A stretch of 64,000 bases of DNA, taken from Coniferiporia sulphurascens. Taxonomy: Eukaryota > Basidiomycota > Agaricomycetes > Hymenochaetales > Hymenochaetaceae. The notes below the pieces were generated by a model. It made no database searches. It was not told where the DNA came from and saw only the letters and a program-made list of their open reading frames with translations. Of the stretch, positions 31,386-43,307 are shown piece by piece. The translations under genes were made by a program, and so were the position numbers. The stretch spans positions 62,001 through 126,000 of the forward strand of contig NBBA01000026.1 of assembly GCA_002794785.1 (NCBI GenBank), written 5' to 3'. Within the stretch, counting starts at the first letter, position 1; the number at the start of each line of letters is the position of its first letter.

Positions 31386-33416
31386 ATGTCGAACCCCAGT
31401 GGATACAGGAATGCTCTATGTTCGACTTGACCACCCCTCCCACCTCCCTCATCGGCCAGCGCCGATGCTGACAGGGCCACCAGGGCCGCCACCAACTGGG
31501 TGGCTGCTGGCAACACTGCTGCCGCAGTACACAGCACAACCCCCACCCCTGCCCAAATCGACCCAGGCCTCCCAGCATCATCGCCAGATGCTCTCCACCT
31601 TGCCCCATCCCCTGTAATTGGAGTCTCGAACACCGAGTTTACTCGTGCATTCGAGCACGTCAGCCGCCCCCCCTCGGTAGGTTCCAACACCTTGGAAGAA
31701 GTCCAAGGTCGCGAAATGGAGGACATCCTCGAGAACCCGCACACTCCCTCGCTGCTGCTCACCCACAAACGGTCATCCAAGAACCTATCCCCTCACACCC
31801 CCTGACCCCACCCTCGAGACCAGTTTGAGCTGCACATGTCGGGCTTCATGTACTCCCTCTCCCGAGCACTAGAGGACTTCAACTGGAAGACCCACCGCTC
31901 CAGCTCCACAGAGACTGACCGAGCAGCTGCTCAGTTTGTTGGAGACCTCCTTTGGAATGTCCAACAGACCATTGCCGGCGTTTTTAGGGACGAGAAGGAC
32001 CCCCAGCACATCATCTCCCACAATTTGGAGATGGCCTATAACTTCGCAAGAGAGGGGGCAGAAGCCTCCCTGCCAGCGCCCTTCACCCCAGCTCGCCCCC
32101 AACAAAGGACCCCGACCACCGCCACCCAACCCTCCGCCCCAATAAGGACCTCCGGAACCGCCAACATGTCGCCTGACGTGGCTGCGCTGACTAACATTGT
32201 CAAACAGCTATCCACAGAAGTCGCCACCATCTCCAGGCAAGTCTCCATGCTCGTCAACCGGCCCACACCCCATGCCCCACAGGCCCAGAAAGCCCAGGCC
32301 CCCACCACCACCACCACCCAGGCCACCATCAATGCAGTGCCAACCTCCTATGCCCAGGTGGCGGCCGCCCTGGCCCCACCCACCACCTCCAACCCCAACC
32401 CAGCAGCCCCAGCTCTGGGCACAGTCTTCACAATGGTGACCCACAAGAAAAAGAAGAAGCAGCGCCAGGTACCACCCCCGCCCCCGATGTATGCCAAGGA
32501 CCCGACCCTGGTCCTCCTGCTGACCATCGCAATCAAGTCCGAAGTCCAGCTCCCGGCCATGCACCTCACCACCACAGCCCATGAGTTCTTCTCCTCCCTT
32601 CCCACTGCTGACCAGGTCACAGTACTGGCATCCTCTTTCAACATAAAGGGGAACCTCATGACTTCTTTCGCCAAGCGCCCCTCCTCCGCCACCCCGGCCA
32701 CAGATATGATCATCGATCAGCATTCTGGGGCCTTCGCAGCCCATATGCGTGAAAGGAGCCTGTCCCTGGAGGTCAACAAGATCCCCAAGACGTTCTCCTT
32801 CAACCCCGTCCATGTCCACCCCCGGTCCACACTCTGCATCTCCATGGTGCCATGCAAGGACTACCTCTTCGGCCAGAATGGCCACACCATCAACACGAAG
32901 GCCCTCATGGCCGAAGTCCGGCACAACCCGGCTCTCCACAACCTCGACTTCGTTGTCAACCCACACTTTGCCGCCACCGACGACCACCTGCCAACCCTCG
33001 ATAGGTGCCCTGTGGCATTCTCCTTCTCTGACCCCAACAGATCCATCCGCATGCAGCTCCTCAAGCGCCCGCAAGTATGGATGTTCGGTGCCTCCCTCTC
33101 CCTCTCGGTCCCCCCCTTCCACCCCAGCCTCACCCAATGTGAGTGTTGCCAGGGCCTAGGACATGGAACGAAAGGATGCCGAGCCCAGCCCTGTTGCGCC
33201 GAATGTGGAGGCCACCTCTCCCACAACCACCATAAGTCGTGCGCACACTGCGCCACTGAAGCCTTCGAGGGTGACCACTTCCCTCACACTCACTACTGCA
33301 CAAACTGCAAGGGCGACCATCCCCCCACCTACCCTCAATGCCCCAAGAAATGGCGATACCGCCAGATCGAGGCCGCCATTGAAGGACCCAAAGACGAAAC
33401 AATGGAGGACTCATGA
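31386..33416 (+). pseudogene. LINE ORF1, longest open copy
   Basis: ATG 31386, TGA at codon 15 (31428-31430), and a stop/frame break near 31803. From 31836 it is open for 526 codons: an Ala/Pro-rich linker without the frame change seen at 10890, the MYAKDPTLVL domain, and knuckles CECCQGLGH, CCAECGGH and CTNCKGDH. It probably binds element RNA. TGA 33414-33416 overlaps the ORF2 ATG at 33413. Confidence 0.82.
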
Positions 33417-35506
33417 ATAGAGACATCTCTATCCTGCAGTGGAATGCCACCCACTCTCTAGCCGCAGTCCATTCCCTTATTCCGATCCTTACCACTGACC
33501 CATCCCCACCCACCATCATTTTAATCCAGGAACCACCCTGGTACCAAATCGGTCTCCAACCCTCGCTCACTGACCCCACCGGCACCCCAGTCCTCAATGT
33601 CCCATCCCTCCTGGGATACATGGCAGTTCTCCCCCTGGCCACCCGGCTGAGGGTAGTCACCTACATATCCCAAACCATCCCCTCCACTCAATGGTCTGTC
33701 CTTGGAGCCGCCTCCTCTGGCACCAACATCCTCACCATCGAAATCCGATCACACCTGACAATCTGCCTGTGCAACTACTACAGCATGCATGCACCACACT
33801 GCACCACCGCCACCCCCCTCTACCCAGGTGAGTCATTCCTCTTTACAATCCCACCGGCATTGGCCTCCACACTACTTGTGGCCAGCGACTTCAACCGTTG
33901 CCACCATTCGTGGTCTGAACTCCTTGCCTCGCGGCAGGAGGACTTGAGGGCGCAACCCCTCAACGACTTCTTCTGGGAGCATGGCCTTGCGCCAGCCCAC
34001 CTCCCGGATTCTGACTCACGGCCTGTCGACAATCATTGTTGGTGTCCAATTGACATGATCTGGTCCCCCCCATGATTAACCCTGACACAATAATAGATTC
34101 AGGCTCCTCAGCCATCTCACCACTGTCCGACCATGCCATGTTGCGATGGTCCTTGCCTTTTCGGCCCCCACCCCCTGTCATTAAAACATGCCAGCTGCTC
34201 CCGGCAGACAGGGAGGAATGGTCCAAGATCGCCTTCCCCCTACTAGAATCTGCCTTCTCACTACCAGTGGACAACTCCCTCGCCCTTGATAAGAAAGCGC
34301 AGGCAGTGGTTGACTCTATGATCACCGCCCTCACTCCCTTCATCAGGCTCGCAAAGCCGTCCAAGTCCGAAGTCCCCTGGTGGACCCCAACATGTAAGTC
34401 ACTCCTCCAGGCGATCTCGACAGCCACCACTGTTACAATTTTCCTTTACTTCCTCTTCCTGTGCTGACTCACTTCCTCTTTGTCATCATCAGTCAGCGCA
34501 ACTCCCCCATTCCTCTGTCTTACTCATCCCTTATTCGCCTTGCGCCATAAGACGCCATGATGACGCCTTCTTGCACCATCATGACGTGCTTTGCTTACTG
34601 ATCACTGTACTTGTATTACCAAGGCACTCCCTTGAGTTCCATGACCCCCATGGTCTGGTAAACACACCTAACCAAGTCGCTACAGTAACAAACACATAGA
34701 ATAGCATATAAGCATGTAACTTCAGTAGCACAAGCCCTAAGCTTGTGCTCTTCGTTCATACAAGCCCATTATCTGCTACCGCCAGTTTACGGTGTGCCAC
34801 TTGACCATCAGTCGCTTTGTCATAACCCGACGCATTATAGAAGCCTACCATGTCCTTATTGCCGATCAGGAAGCCCCGTCGACGATCACCTTCGACTTAC
34901 GACATCTAGGAAACCCCGTTGCCGTACCACCAGTCTCGACGATCAGGAAGCCCCGACGTCGATCACCGCGTAACCGTTGAGCTTAACAACCACCCCCCTT
35001 CAGTGATCAGCAGCATGCCATGCCTTCAAACGCGGCGTTCAAGCGGCCAAACGGCACTTTTATGCTGAACAGGCCAACCAAGTGGATGCCTCCAACATCT
35101 GGAGCTGGGCCAAGCACGGTCTCGGCAACCACCCCACCCCAATCCCATCACTCAAGAAGAGTGATGGCACCTTCACCCAATCAGATGATGAGAAAGGTGA
35201 GCTGTTCCACTCCATGTTCTTCATGCCTCCACCACCCCAACCAGCGGCCGACACACCGCTGCCTCCCCCCCAACCTGCTGCCTCACCCATACTCCTCTCG
35301 GAGCTTATGGGGGCACTGTCTGACACCTCCAACTTGTCAGCTCTGGGCCTCTTGGGGATCAGCTATCACCCACTCAAATGGGTGATAGACACCTACCCTG
35401 ACGAGATCCTCACTCTTTTCAACAACTGCTTGCGCATGGGGCACCACCCCAAGTGCTGGTGGGTGGCAAAAGTGGTGATGCTCAGGAAGCCCAACAAGAA
35501 GGATCC
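33413..35506 (+). pseudogene. ORF2 N-terminal part (endonuclease, start of RT)
   Basis: ATG 33413 is followed by ISILQWNA and QEPPWYQIGL. The GDFN motif is changed to SDFN (Gly lost), and a frameshift lies in a C-run near 34065. LSDH is kept near 34120. LTR-A interrupts at 34431. Coding resumes with TGA at 35003-35005, then linker and RT sequence to the KPNKKD codons at 35506. RT is incomplete. Confidence 0.78.
34431..34988 (+). mobile_element. Solo LTR-A copy 3 (558 bp)
   Basis: TGTTACAATT...GCTTAACA, with target duplication ACCAC at 34426-34430 and 34989-34993. It carries the TATA-like motif and the AGCACAAGC/GCTTGTGCT hairpin. Confidence 0.93.
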
Positions 35507-36848
35507 TGTTAGATTTGCTCCCTGAATAAGGGATTGAAGCAAGTGATAACAGATTCACACAAATAATACTAGTTAGTTTAGGGTAGGCTTTATACCCTTC
35601 ACTCGCTAGAGTGTTAGAGCTGATGATGGTGGTAAGAGACAAGAGATGAATTAAACTGCTTTTACTGCAATTTTACATTGGGCTTTTATACCCTACATGT
35701 TGTAGTCTATTTACTATGTTCCGGTAGATACTACAACATACTACTCTCACTTTATAAGTCATAAGAATGTTCCAGTGCCATCCTGTACATGCTTTTTACT
35801 ATTCTTAGCTTCTTATGAGTCAGTTACATATTCCGGTACATTCTACAGCCTACCGTGCTATCTTTATCTTATGCCAGAACCTTCCCTGAGTTTCCATTGA
35901 GTCATACAGTATAATACCTAAGTTAACCATTCTCAGATACTACTATACCTATGATGCTTCTCCTTATTTCCTAATTGGTTCTGCTATGCGATGCGCTATA
36001 CTTGGCTCCCATCAATTGCGTCTTCAATTGATCGCCATGCTTCCATCAGCTATTCTTAGCTGAATGCTTAGATATACTTGTGTGGCTCAGCGATTATACT
36101 AGCCTTCTTAATCTTATCTTGTTATGGCTTATTACTGTAGACTAAGGTTGAGTCATACCTTCCATAATATCATTAAAAGGGGTTCGTTCTGGTGTCCTAT
36201 CGTCTACTGGCATAAAGAGTGCTTCAGGTCCTATGGCATTTATATTTGTTATCCTGCTATACCCTGGTGTGACTCTATATGACGGTTCATCATTGAACCA
36301 TCGTATTATAATCTCCTTATCTATTGGTACTAGCTCCTGTCTTTGATTGGGTTCCTTTCAATCTACTGTTGTGTGTCCTTTGGCTATGAAGTTGGCCTTG
36401 TATGCGAATAGTTGTTCTCGTAATTGTTTATTGATAGTATGAACTATTTGGTGTGCCGCTTCTGCATAATCAGTTGATGTAATAACCGCCCTTTGATAAC
36501 ATAATTCATTATGTGGCTGATTATAAATCTTGGTTCTTGTGTAAGCGCTGATTACATATCTATTCAATTGGTATGAGAACATAGTCACTCTATGTTCGAT
36601 TATTACTTCCAGCCTTTCCGCCACTTGTTGTTCCCTTGTAGTATGATTGAATGTAATTTGACAGTTGTCATATCCTGCATTCTGTCCTACTGTTGCACAT
36701 GCAATATTAAAAGCTTTCCATGCTACTTGATCTGCATCTTTACAGCGTTGGCACAGGTTCCTTGTATCGATTAAAGTTACAGGTCTTGCCATGTCGATCT
36801 TGCTAATCCGTTGATCCAGCGATCACGATTTTCATCAATTTACTAACA
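35507..36848 (-). mobile_element. LTR-B copy 2 (1342 bp), at a recombination breakpoint
   Basis: The minus-strand copy of the 1981-3330 element has both termini (TGTTAG/CTAACA). Its flanks GATCC (35502-35506) and GAAAC (36849-36853) do not match. The LINE on the left ends at NKKDP codons, and the LINE on the right starts about 280 bp earlier in ORF2 coordinates. The LTR therefore joins two different LINE copies. Confidence 0.85.
36142..36792 (-). pseudogene. ORF inside LTR-B copy 2 (216 codons, unknown function)
   Basis: ATG at 36792. It is open for 144 codons to a TGA (36358-36360) that is also present in copy 1, then open again to TAG at 36142-36144. It keeps CGA at two positions that are TGA in copy 1. 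Features are C-x2-C near residue 15 (LCQRCKDAD), the NAGYDNCQ block, and PGYSR and DDRTP blocks in the second part. It is homologous in layout to the LTR-C ORF. I do not recognise the fold. Confidence 0.72.
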
Positions 36849-39613
36849 GAAACCTTCTTCACGCCCCCCCCCACCCCAAGCAGCAGCCGACCCCCTGCCA
36901 CCACCCACCCAACCAGCTGCCCCACCCATCCTCCTTGCGGAGCTTACGGGGGCACTGGCCGATACATCCAACTTGTCAGCTCCAGGCCTCTCGGGAATAG
37001 GCTACCACCCCCTGAAATGGGTGGTGGACACCTACCCCAATGAGATACTCACACTTTTCAATGACTGCCTGCACCTGGGACACCACCCTGAGTGCTGGCA
37101 GGCGGCAAAAGTCATAATGCTCCGGAAGCTGAACAAGAAGGACCCATTCTCGCCATGCTCATACCGGCCCATCACCCTCAAGGAGACCCTTGGGAAACTC
37201 CTCGAAAAGATTATAGCTAACTGGCTCCAGTTCCTCACTAACATGTGGGGCTGGTTGCCACCTAACCAGTATGGGGGGCACCAAGGCCACTCGGTCTATG
37301 ACACCACCCAACACCTCCTACAGATTGTGGAACATGCCCACTCAGAGGGCCTAGTCTGCTCGGTCCTAGCAGTCAACATTCAAGGCTTCTTCGACTCAGT
37401 ACACCCCCAACTCCTCCACTGACAACTGCTGGATCTCGGTTGCGCCCCAGATATGGTCAACTGGTGCTCATCCTTCATGATGGACCGGCAGGTAGCCGTT
37501 GCCTTCGATGGCACCACACTCCCCACTGCCCCCAAACCCGACTACGGTACCCCACAGGGATTGCCAGTCTCCCCCATCCTGTCAACTATATTCGCAGGGG
37601 TGGTCCTCCAGCACTTTCACCAAGCCAGAACCACTGCTTTGGCATATGTTGACAACCACTTACTAATTTGCATAGGCCCCTCAGTGGCATCCAACTGCCA
37701 CGCTCTAGCCTGTGCATACCAGCAACTCAACACCCTCTTCGGCACCATTGGTCTCAACATTGAAGCTGCCAAAATGGAATGCCTCCACTTTCACCCCCCA
37801 TGGCGACACACCAGCTATGACAGCTGGGACACCGCCGGCGTCCAGGTCAACCCCAACACCCTGATCTGCCCCTCAATCCCCCTCCAGTGGCTAGGGATAT
37901 GGTGGGAACCAGGTCTCTCTTTCAAGCCCCATGTCGAGCACATGTGCTCTAAAGGGCTCTCCACCCTCGCCACTCTCTGCATTTTAGGCAACACACAACA
38001 CGGTATCTTAGCCCTCCTCCTCCACTGCCTATACACCTCCTGCATCCACTTGGTCCTTTCTTGGGGGGCACCAGTCTGGTACCATGGCTGCTGCCAAAAA
38101 AACTTTGGTAACCCGCCTGCAGGCTGTGCAAAACACAGCCTGCCGATGGATTCTGGGCATCTTTAAAGGCACCTCCCCCCATTCTATAAATTTTCTTTGC
38201 TCTGTTCCCCCTCTATCTTTCTATTTCGAATATATAAAGACAACCCATTCCCTGCGCCTCTGGCGCACCCCACACTCTATTGGTCGGAAACTTTTTAAAA
38301 ACATAGCTAATAGGCCCTTCTCCCTTTCTTTGCAGGCCCAAGCCCCCCAGGTTCAACAGGTCCCTGCATACACACATCCCCCATGGACGGATCCTCTGGC
38401 CTTCACAAAAGGTCGTGTCCACTTCACCACTCCCGCCACCCCGGTCAGTGCCGACACCCAAAAATCATTTGTAATGGCCACGCACCAACTAGGCAGCACC
38501 CCCCACGTCCAAGTATTCACCGACAGCTCCCGCATCGACAATAAGTCGGGTTCAGCCATCTGCGCGATGCTCGGCCACACCCGACTCCGATCCCACTGAT
38601 TGGAGTCTCCCACCTGTGCTACAGCCATGGACACCGAGGAATTCTCCCTCACCATGGCCCCGGGCTGGGTAGCACACCGCCTCCCAGCACAACTGCATGT
38701 TGCATCGGACATCTTCTTCCTGTCCGATTCGCTGACTGCCCTCCACCTGTTCCACACCTGGGCCACCGCCCCTGGCACCCACCTCCTCCACATTTGGAAA
38801 GCGGGTGTGGAGACCCTGCTGGACTCATACCCCCAGCTCACCGTCCATTTTGTATGGTGTCCCGGTCACTCAGACATCCCCAGCAATGAATGGGCTGACA
38901 CAGAAGCAAAGCTGGCAATGGAGCTCCCCCCATCCGACCCTAAACCTTCCACCTCCGCACTAAAAGAGGTCGCCATCCGCACCCTCATGGAGCAATGGAC
39001 GTTCTCGCTAGCCCACCCCCTTGCCTCAACCGCCGACAAGTACTTGGCAGTCCACGGCCTCCCCTCACGCCGACCTCGAAAGCTGCTCATGCAATTGGTC
39101 GACCATCCACGCAGCGAGCTATCTGCAGTAGCACAGGTCCTATGCCGTGCCGGTCCCTACAGGGGCTACTGGCTGAGCTTTGACTCAGCCTACTGGCATA
39201 GACACAGCCTGACCTCACACTGCAGGTGGCACAACCACCCCCCCTGGCCCGCACAGCTGACTGCCCACATCCTAGGCGGCTGTAGTACCTTCCACTCGTG
39301 GATACGACGTGTATGGCCACCCCGGGACCCTCTCCCAGTCCACCACTCAGAGTGGGCTGACAAAAACTGCCTCCCAGTTTTGCGCTGTTGGCTAAAACTG
39401 ACAGGGCACCTAAACCGCCTTTCTGACTGCGCTGCAGGCACCATCCGGCTGTCTTTCACTGCGATGGACCTAGATGGACACCCAACCAATGAAGATATGG
39501 ACCTGGACCTCCTATGGGATTACATGCACCGTATGCTCGGACCTCGAACCTGGGACTTGGACCCAGCCCTTTTGGAGCTATCAGGTACGCTCCCTCCCTT
39601 CCCACTTGAGTAA
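36849..39613 (+). pseudogene. ORF2 (RT, RNase H) with mutated RT active site
   Basis: RT is open in 36973-37422 and again from 37453. TGA at 37420-37422 is the recurrent stop after QLLH. The catalytic motif reads YVDN: the second Asp codon GAC is AAC at 37654-37656, a CpG-type change. A frame break lies near 38090. RNase H keeps the catalytic Asp but reads FTDSS (38519 region), and TGA interrupts at 38597-38599. The C-terminal region is open to TAA at 39611-39613. Confidence 0.82.
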
Positions 39614-39928
39614 AGCCTGCCTTTCGGATTCCCACAAGATACGTCTCGGCCAGTGCTCTTGCCCCCCCTTTCCTATTCTAAGCTTCTTACTTTAAACCTG
39701 CCCTCACCCACAGAGCCTGTTCATAGTGATATGTATTCCTCTCTCTCACATTTTTCCTACTAAATAGGGGCTCTTCACACTTTGGCACCCCTTGGGGAGC
39801 AGAGCCCCTGCCCAGTTTTGTGCAATGCGCAATGACGGGTGCCTCCATTGTTATGTAGTTAGGGCCCCCCTTTGGGGGGGCAGCTTGTAATTATGTAATA
39901 CTGCAGGAATAATAATAATAATAATAAA
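36849..39928 (+). mobile_element. LINE 3' half (RT to tail)
   Basis: It starts at the ETFF codons before RT, directly at the LTR-B end, and runs through RT, RNase H, C-terminal region and 3' UTR (hairpin near 39866) to a TAA tail ending at 39928. Confidence 0.83.
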
Positions 39929-40002
39929 CCAAATGGACGAGGGTAGGCAAAGGGGGTAGTTTAGAATAGGAAAGGGAGGGCGAGAGTGCCGGCCAGGATG
40001 TG
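39929..40002 (-). mobile_element. Short LINE 3' UTR fragment fused to R
   Basis: On the minus strand this matches the 3' UTR block that follows ORF2 (CACTCTCGCCCTCCC region, as near 55900). It directly follows the 3' end of repeat R in the same orientation, forming an R-LINE chimera whose LINE part is only ~74 bp here. Confidence 0.65.
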
Positions 40003-41323
40003 CCAGAATTAAAGGGTGCCCTTGCGGGACCCCACTATGTGTGCACCTTCCTCGTGACATAGAAGCCTGACTGGTAGGACTTACACCCGACATGCTGTCC
40101 TCTACAGTGCGCTGGATTGGGAAGGGCATGCCGCACCAGGAGGACATTCCGAGTGAGGGTCGCGGTGCTGTGGGCACTACCCCACCCATTGGGTGCCCCC
40201 CCTACCCTACACATTCCCCCCCTTACCCTGCTTTCCACTGTGGAGTGCTGCTCATTTCTGGGAATCAACTTAAGCATGCAATAGGACTTACTCCTATGTG
40301 CACCCACACCAGATTTAGTGCTCTGGAGCCAGTGGAGGGAACTATCCCCCACCGCTACAGCTTGCTCCATAGTGGAGGGGTTTCCTAGGCCCCCCAGAGT
40401 TTCCTGTTCCCCAGCACATGCTTCAGAACCCTGAAGGGGAATACTCAGGCACAAGGCCCACTTCTGGATCTGCAATGTACCAGAGTTGATGTGTTGCCCT
40501 CGCTTGGACCCCAGCGCTTGTTACAGCCACCAGGGAGTCTGCTCAGACTAACCACCTCTCGAGGGGTACCAGTGTCCTTCCCACTTCGATGGGAGAGGGC
40601 CAGCTACCAGGGACTTCCTGCGAATGCTAGGTGAGCCCCAGCGTTATCCCCCCAAGAGGCCCATGGTGGCCTGTCGCTTTCGCGTTGGCTGGTTCTTACC
40701 ACAACGCCATGTGTTATGAAGCCCCTATCTCCTTATATCAACTAGTGACGTCATCAGAGACCCTTTTGGGATTTGGGGTGGCAGTTTTTATGGTTTGTCA
40801 TGCCAGGGACAATGCAGCCCCAGGATTTTAAGTCCCGACCCAAAGGCCAGATCCGAGTTTCCCTGAACCCGAGGTCTCCCAACCAAAGCCAACCACTGAA
40901 GGGCAGAGGGTTACCCCCCCCCCCACGTGGGTGTGGGGACGTTAACATCATGTCCCCCCCCGACTGGCAGGCATGCGCCCCTTGCGCTGCCGAGAGGCAG
41001 ACCAGCGAGTACGCCATCCTTGAGAAGGTCAGTGCAGACGTGAGAGAGGATCATCCTCACCGAGTCTCCCCCCCCAGGAGGATGTTAATGATGGGTCCTC
41101 ATGCCAGCCGGCAAACACAAGTGCCCATCTCCCATCATCCAGTGACGCCGCTACAGTGCCTTGGTGACCGGCCAGCTGCCCTCCCTATAAGGGTGGGCAG
41201 TCGGAGAGCCTTCTCTCATGTTGCCCCAGTAGTATACCAGAGCTAGACTCGGGTTGCTGCAACTGACCAGAGATGACCCCAGAGCGAAGGTGAGACGGTG
41301 GTGGTAAGAGGACAAGAAGGATG
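40003..41323 (-). repeat. Complete R repeat (1321 bp, non-coding)
   Basis: In its own orientation it runs from 41323 (CATCCTTCTTGTCC, a LINE-like 5' end) to 40003 (ending CTTTAATTCTGG). It contains long C/G runs near 40916 and 40950 and no convincing ORF. Partial copies are at 6859-7151 and 26736-26895, a related fragment at 925-1175, and a near-complete copy at 62299-63907. Its class is unknown. The position next to LINE 3' parts suggests it is the upstream half of chimeric retroelements. Confidence 0.72.
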
Positions 41324-43307
41324 GGCCAGCAATGCTGCCGACCGGGCTGCCAGAGCCACCGCCAACTGGGCGGCTGCTGGTGCCACCGCCACTGCCCTTC
41401 ACGGAACAGCCCCCACCACCCCCACCACCAACCCCCCCCCAGGCCCCGACATCCTCACCAGATGTCCTCACCCCCTCCCCTGCCATCGGCGACTCCCAAC
41501 TGGTGTCAGCCTACGACTTCACCGCCCAAGCACGCAATGAGTCGAGGCAGGCATCCCGTGCAGGCTCCCCAGCAGCCTTGGTTGGGTTGATCCATGGCTC
41601 CAATGAATTTGGCGAGACAGCCCCAGAGATGGTGGTCGACCCCCATACCCCTCTGCAACAGGTGGGAGGTGCAAGCCTCGGACAGAAACGTTCCTCTGCC
41701 ACCATGTTGCCGCTCACCCCTAGAGCAGCCCCTGGTACCTCCAACTATGAACCCCACACCTCAGGGTTCATGTACTCCCTCTCACGTGCCCTGGGAGATT
41801 TCAACAAGGAAACAGCGGACGCCTCCACCACCGACACCAACATCAAGGCGGCACAGTTTGTTGGCAACCTCCTATGGAATGTCCAGCAGACACTTGCCCA
41901 CCTAGTGGAGGAAAAGAAGGACCCCCACCACCTCATTCTCTGCAACATGGAAATGGCCTACAACTTTGCGAAGAGGGGGAAAGTAATTGCTCTCCCAGAA
42001 CCCTTTGCCCCAGCCCGCCCCAGCAGAACCCCCCGGCCACCACCAGGACCCCCACCACCGCCCCCATGACCCCAGAAATGAAGGTGCTGACTGATGCAGT
42101 CAAGCACCTGACTACTGATGTGGCTTCTATTTTGCATCAGATGGCTTCCATCAGTTCTAGGCCTGCCCCCTGACAACAGCAGCAACAGCAACAGCCACCC
42201 ACTGCCCCGGCTGCCAACACAGCCGCCCCCACCTCCTATGCACAGGTAGCCACAGCCATGGCTCCCCTGACACCCACTAACCCAGCTCCCATGGCCCCAA
42301 CCACCGGGGCGGTCATCAACCTGGCACAGAAGAAGAAGAAACACCAGTGTAAGGTGCCCCCTCCACCCACAATGTATGCCAAGGACCCAACCTTGGTCCT
42401 CACACCAACTGTTGGCATACAGGCCGAAAATCAGAAGTCAGCAATGGCCCTGACAAAGATGTCCTGTGAGTTCTTCGCCTCCCTCCCCACTGCAGACCAA
42501 GTCCTGGTCCTCTCCTCTTCATATAATGTGAAGGGGAACATTGTGACCACTTTTGCGGCATGCCCGTCCTCGGCTAACCCGACCATGGAAACGATCATTG
42601 ATCGTCACTCTGCAGCCTATGCTTCCCACATGTGCACAGAGTGCATCGCAGTGGGAATTACCATCCCAACCACCTTCTTCCTGACCCCCTCCAGAGTCTG
42701 CCCCTGGTCCGCCCTCTGCATCTCAATGGTGCCATGCAAGGACTTCCTGTTTGGCCAAAATGGACACACCATCACCAAGAAGGCCCTCATGGCTGAAATC
42801 TGGCACAACCTGGCACTCCAAAACCTTGACTTTGTAGTCACCCCTCACTTTGCCGCCACCGAGGACCACCTGCCGGCACTCGACAGGTGCCCAGTGGTCT
42901 TCTCCTTTATTGACCCCAATGGTTCCATCCACAAACACCCCCTCAAGAGGCCCCACATCTGGATGTTTGGATCTGCCCTCCACCTCTCAGTCCCACCTGT
43001 CCACCCCACCCTCACTCAATGTGAGCAGTGTCAAGGCCTCAGCCATGGAACCAAGGGCTGCCGAGCCCAACCTTGCTGTGCTGACTGCATGGGTGCCCAT
43101 TTGACCCATAATCACCACAAATTGTGCACCCACTGCGCCACTGATGCAGTACCCGAAGGCGACACATGTCCCCACCCCCGCCTATGCAACAACTGCAAAG
43201 GCGACCACCCCGCCACCCTGCCAGCCTGCCCTAAGAAGAGGCATTACTGCCAAATCAAAGAGGCCCTCACCACTGACCCCACTGACAAACAGATGGAGGA
43301 AATATGA
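41324..43307 (+). pseudogene. LINE ORF1
   Basis: Open from 41332 to TGA 42067-42069. A second frame starts at ATG 42066 and continues, with one TGA near 42171 in the Gln tract, through 42258-43307. The MYAKDPTLVL domain starts near 42372 and knuckles CEQCQGLSH, CCADC and CNNCKGDH lie between 43021 and 43230. The first knuckle has GLSH instead of GLGH. TGA 43305-43307 overlaps the ORF2 ATG. Confidence 0.8.

Larger units (their letters stand above)
31328..35506 (+). mobile_element. LINE with complete 5' end, cut by LTR-B at 35507
   Basis: It has the canonical 5' end at 31328, a 58-bp 5' UTR, ORF1 (31386-33416) and ORF2 from 33413 through the endonuclease into early RT. LTR-A copy 3 sits at 34431-34988. 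At 35507 the element stops at an LTR-B in RT (NKKDP codons). What follows the LTR is a different, overlapping part of another LINE. Confidence 0.85.

Noticed and set aside
40905..40960. Long C and G runs in R as a G-quadruplex array
   Set aside because: Single runs without the four regularly spaced G-tracts needed; the evidence is too weak.
42060..42075. A second ATGA (or GTGA) stop/start overlap in the middle of ORF1 at 42066, 10889 and 25877
   Set aside because: The third subfamily copy (31836-33416) reads through this place in one frame, and two of three copies have GTG. It is more simply a shared frameshift than a real gene boundary.
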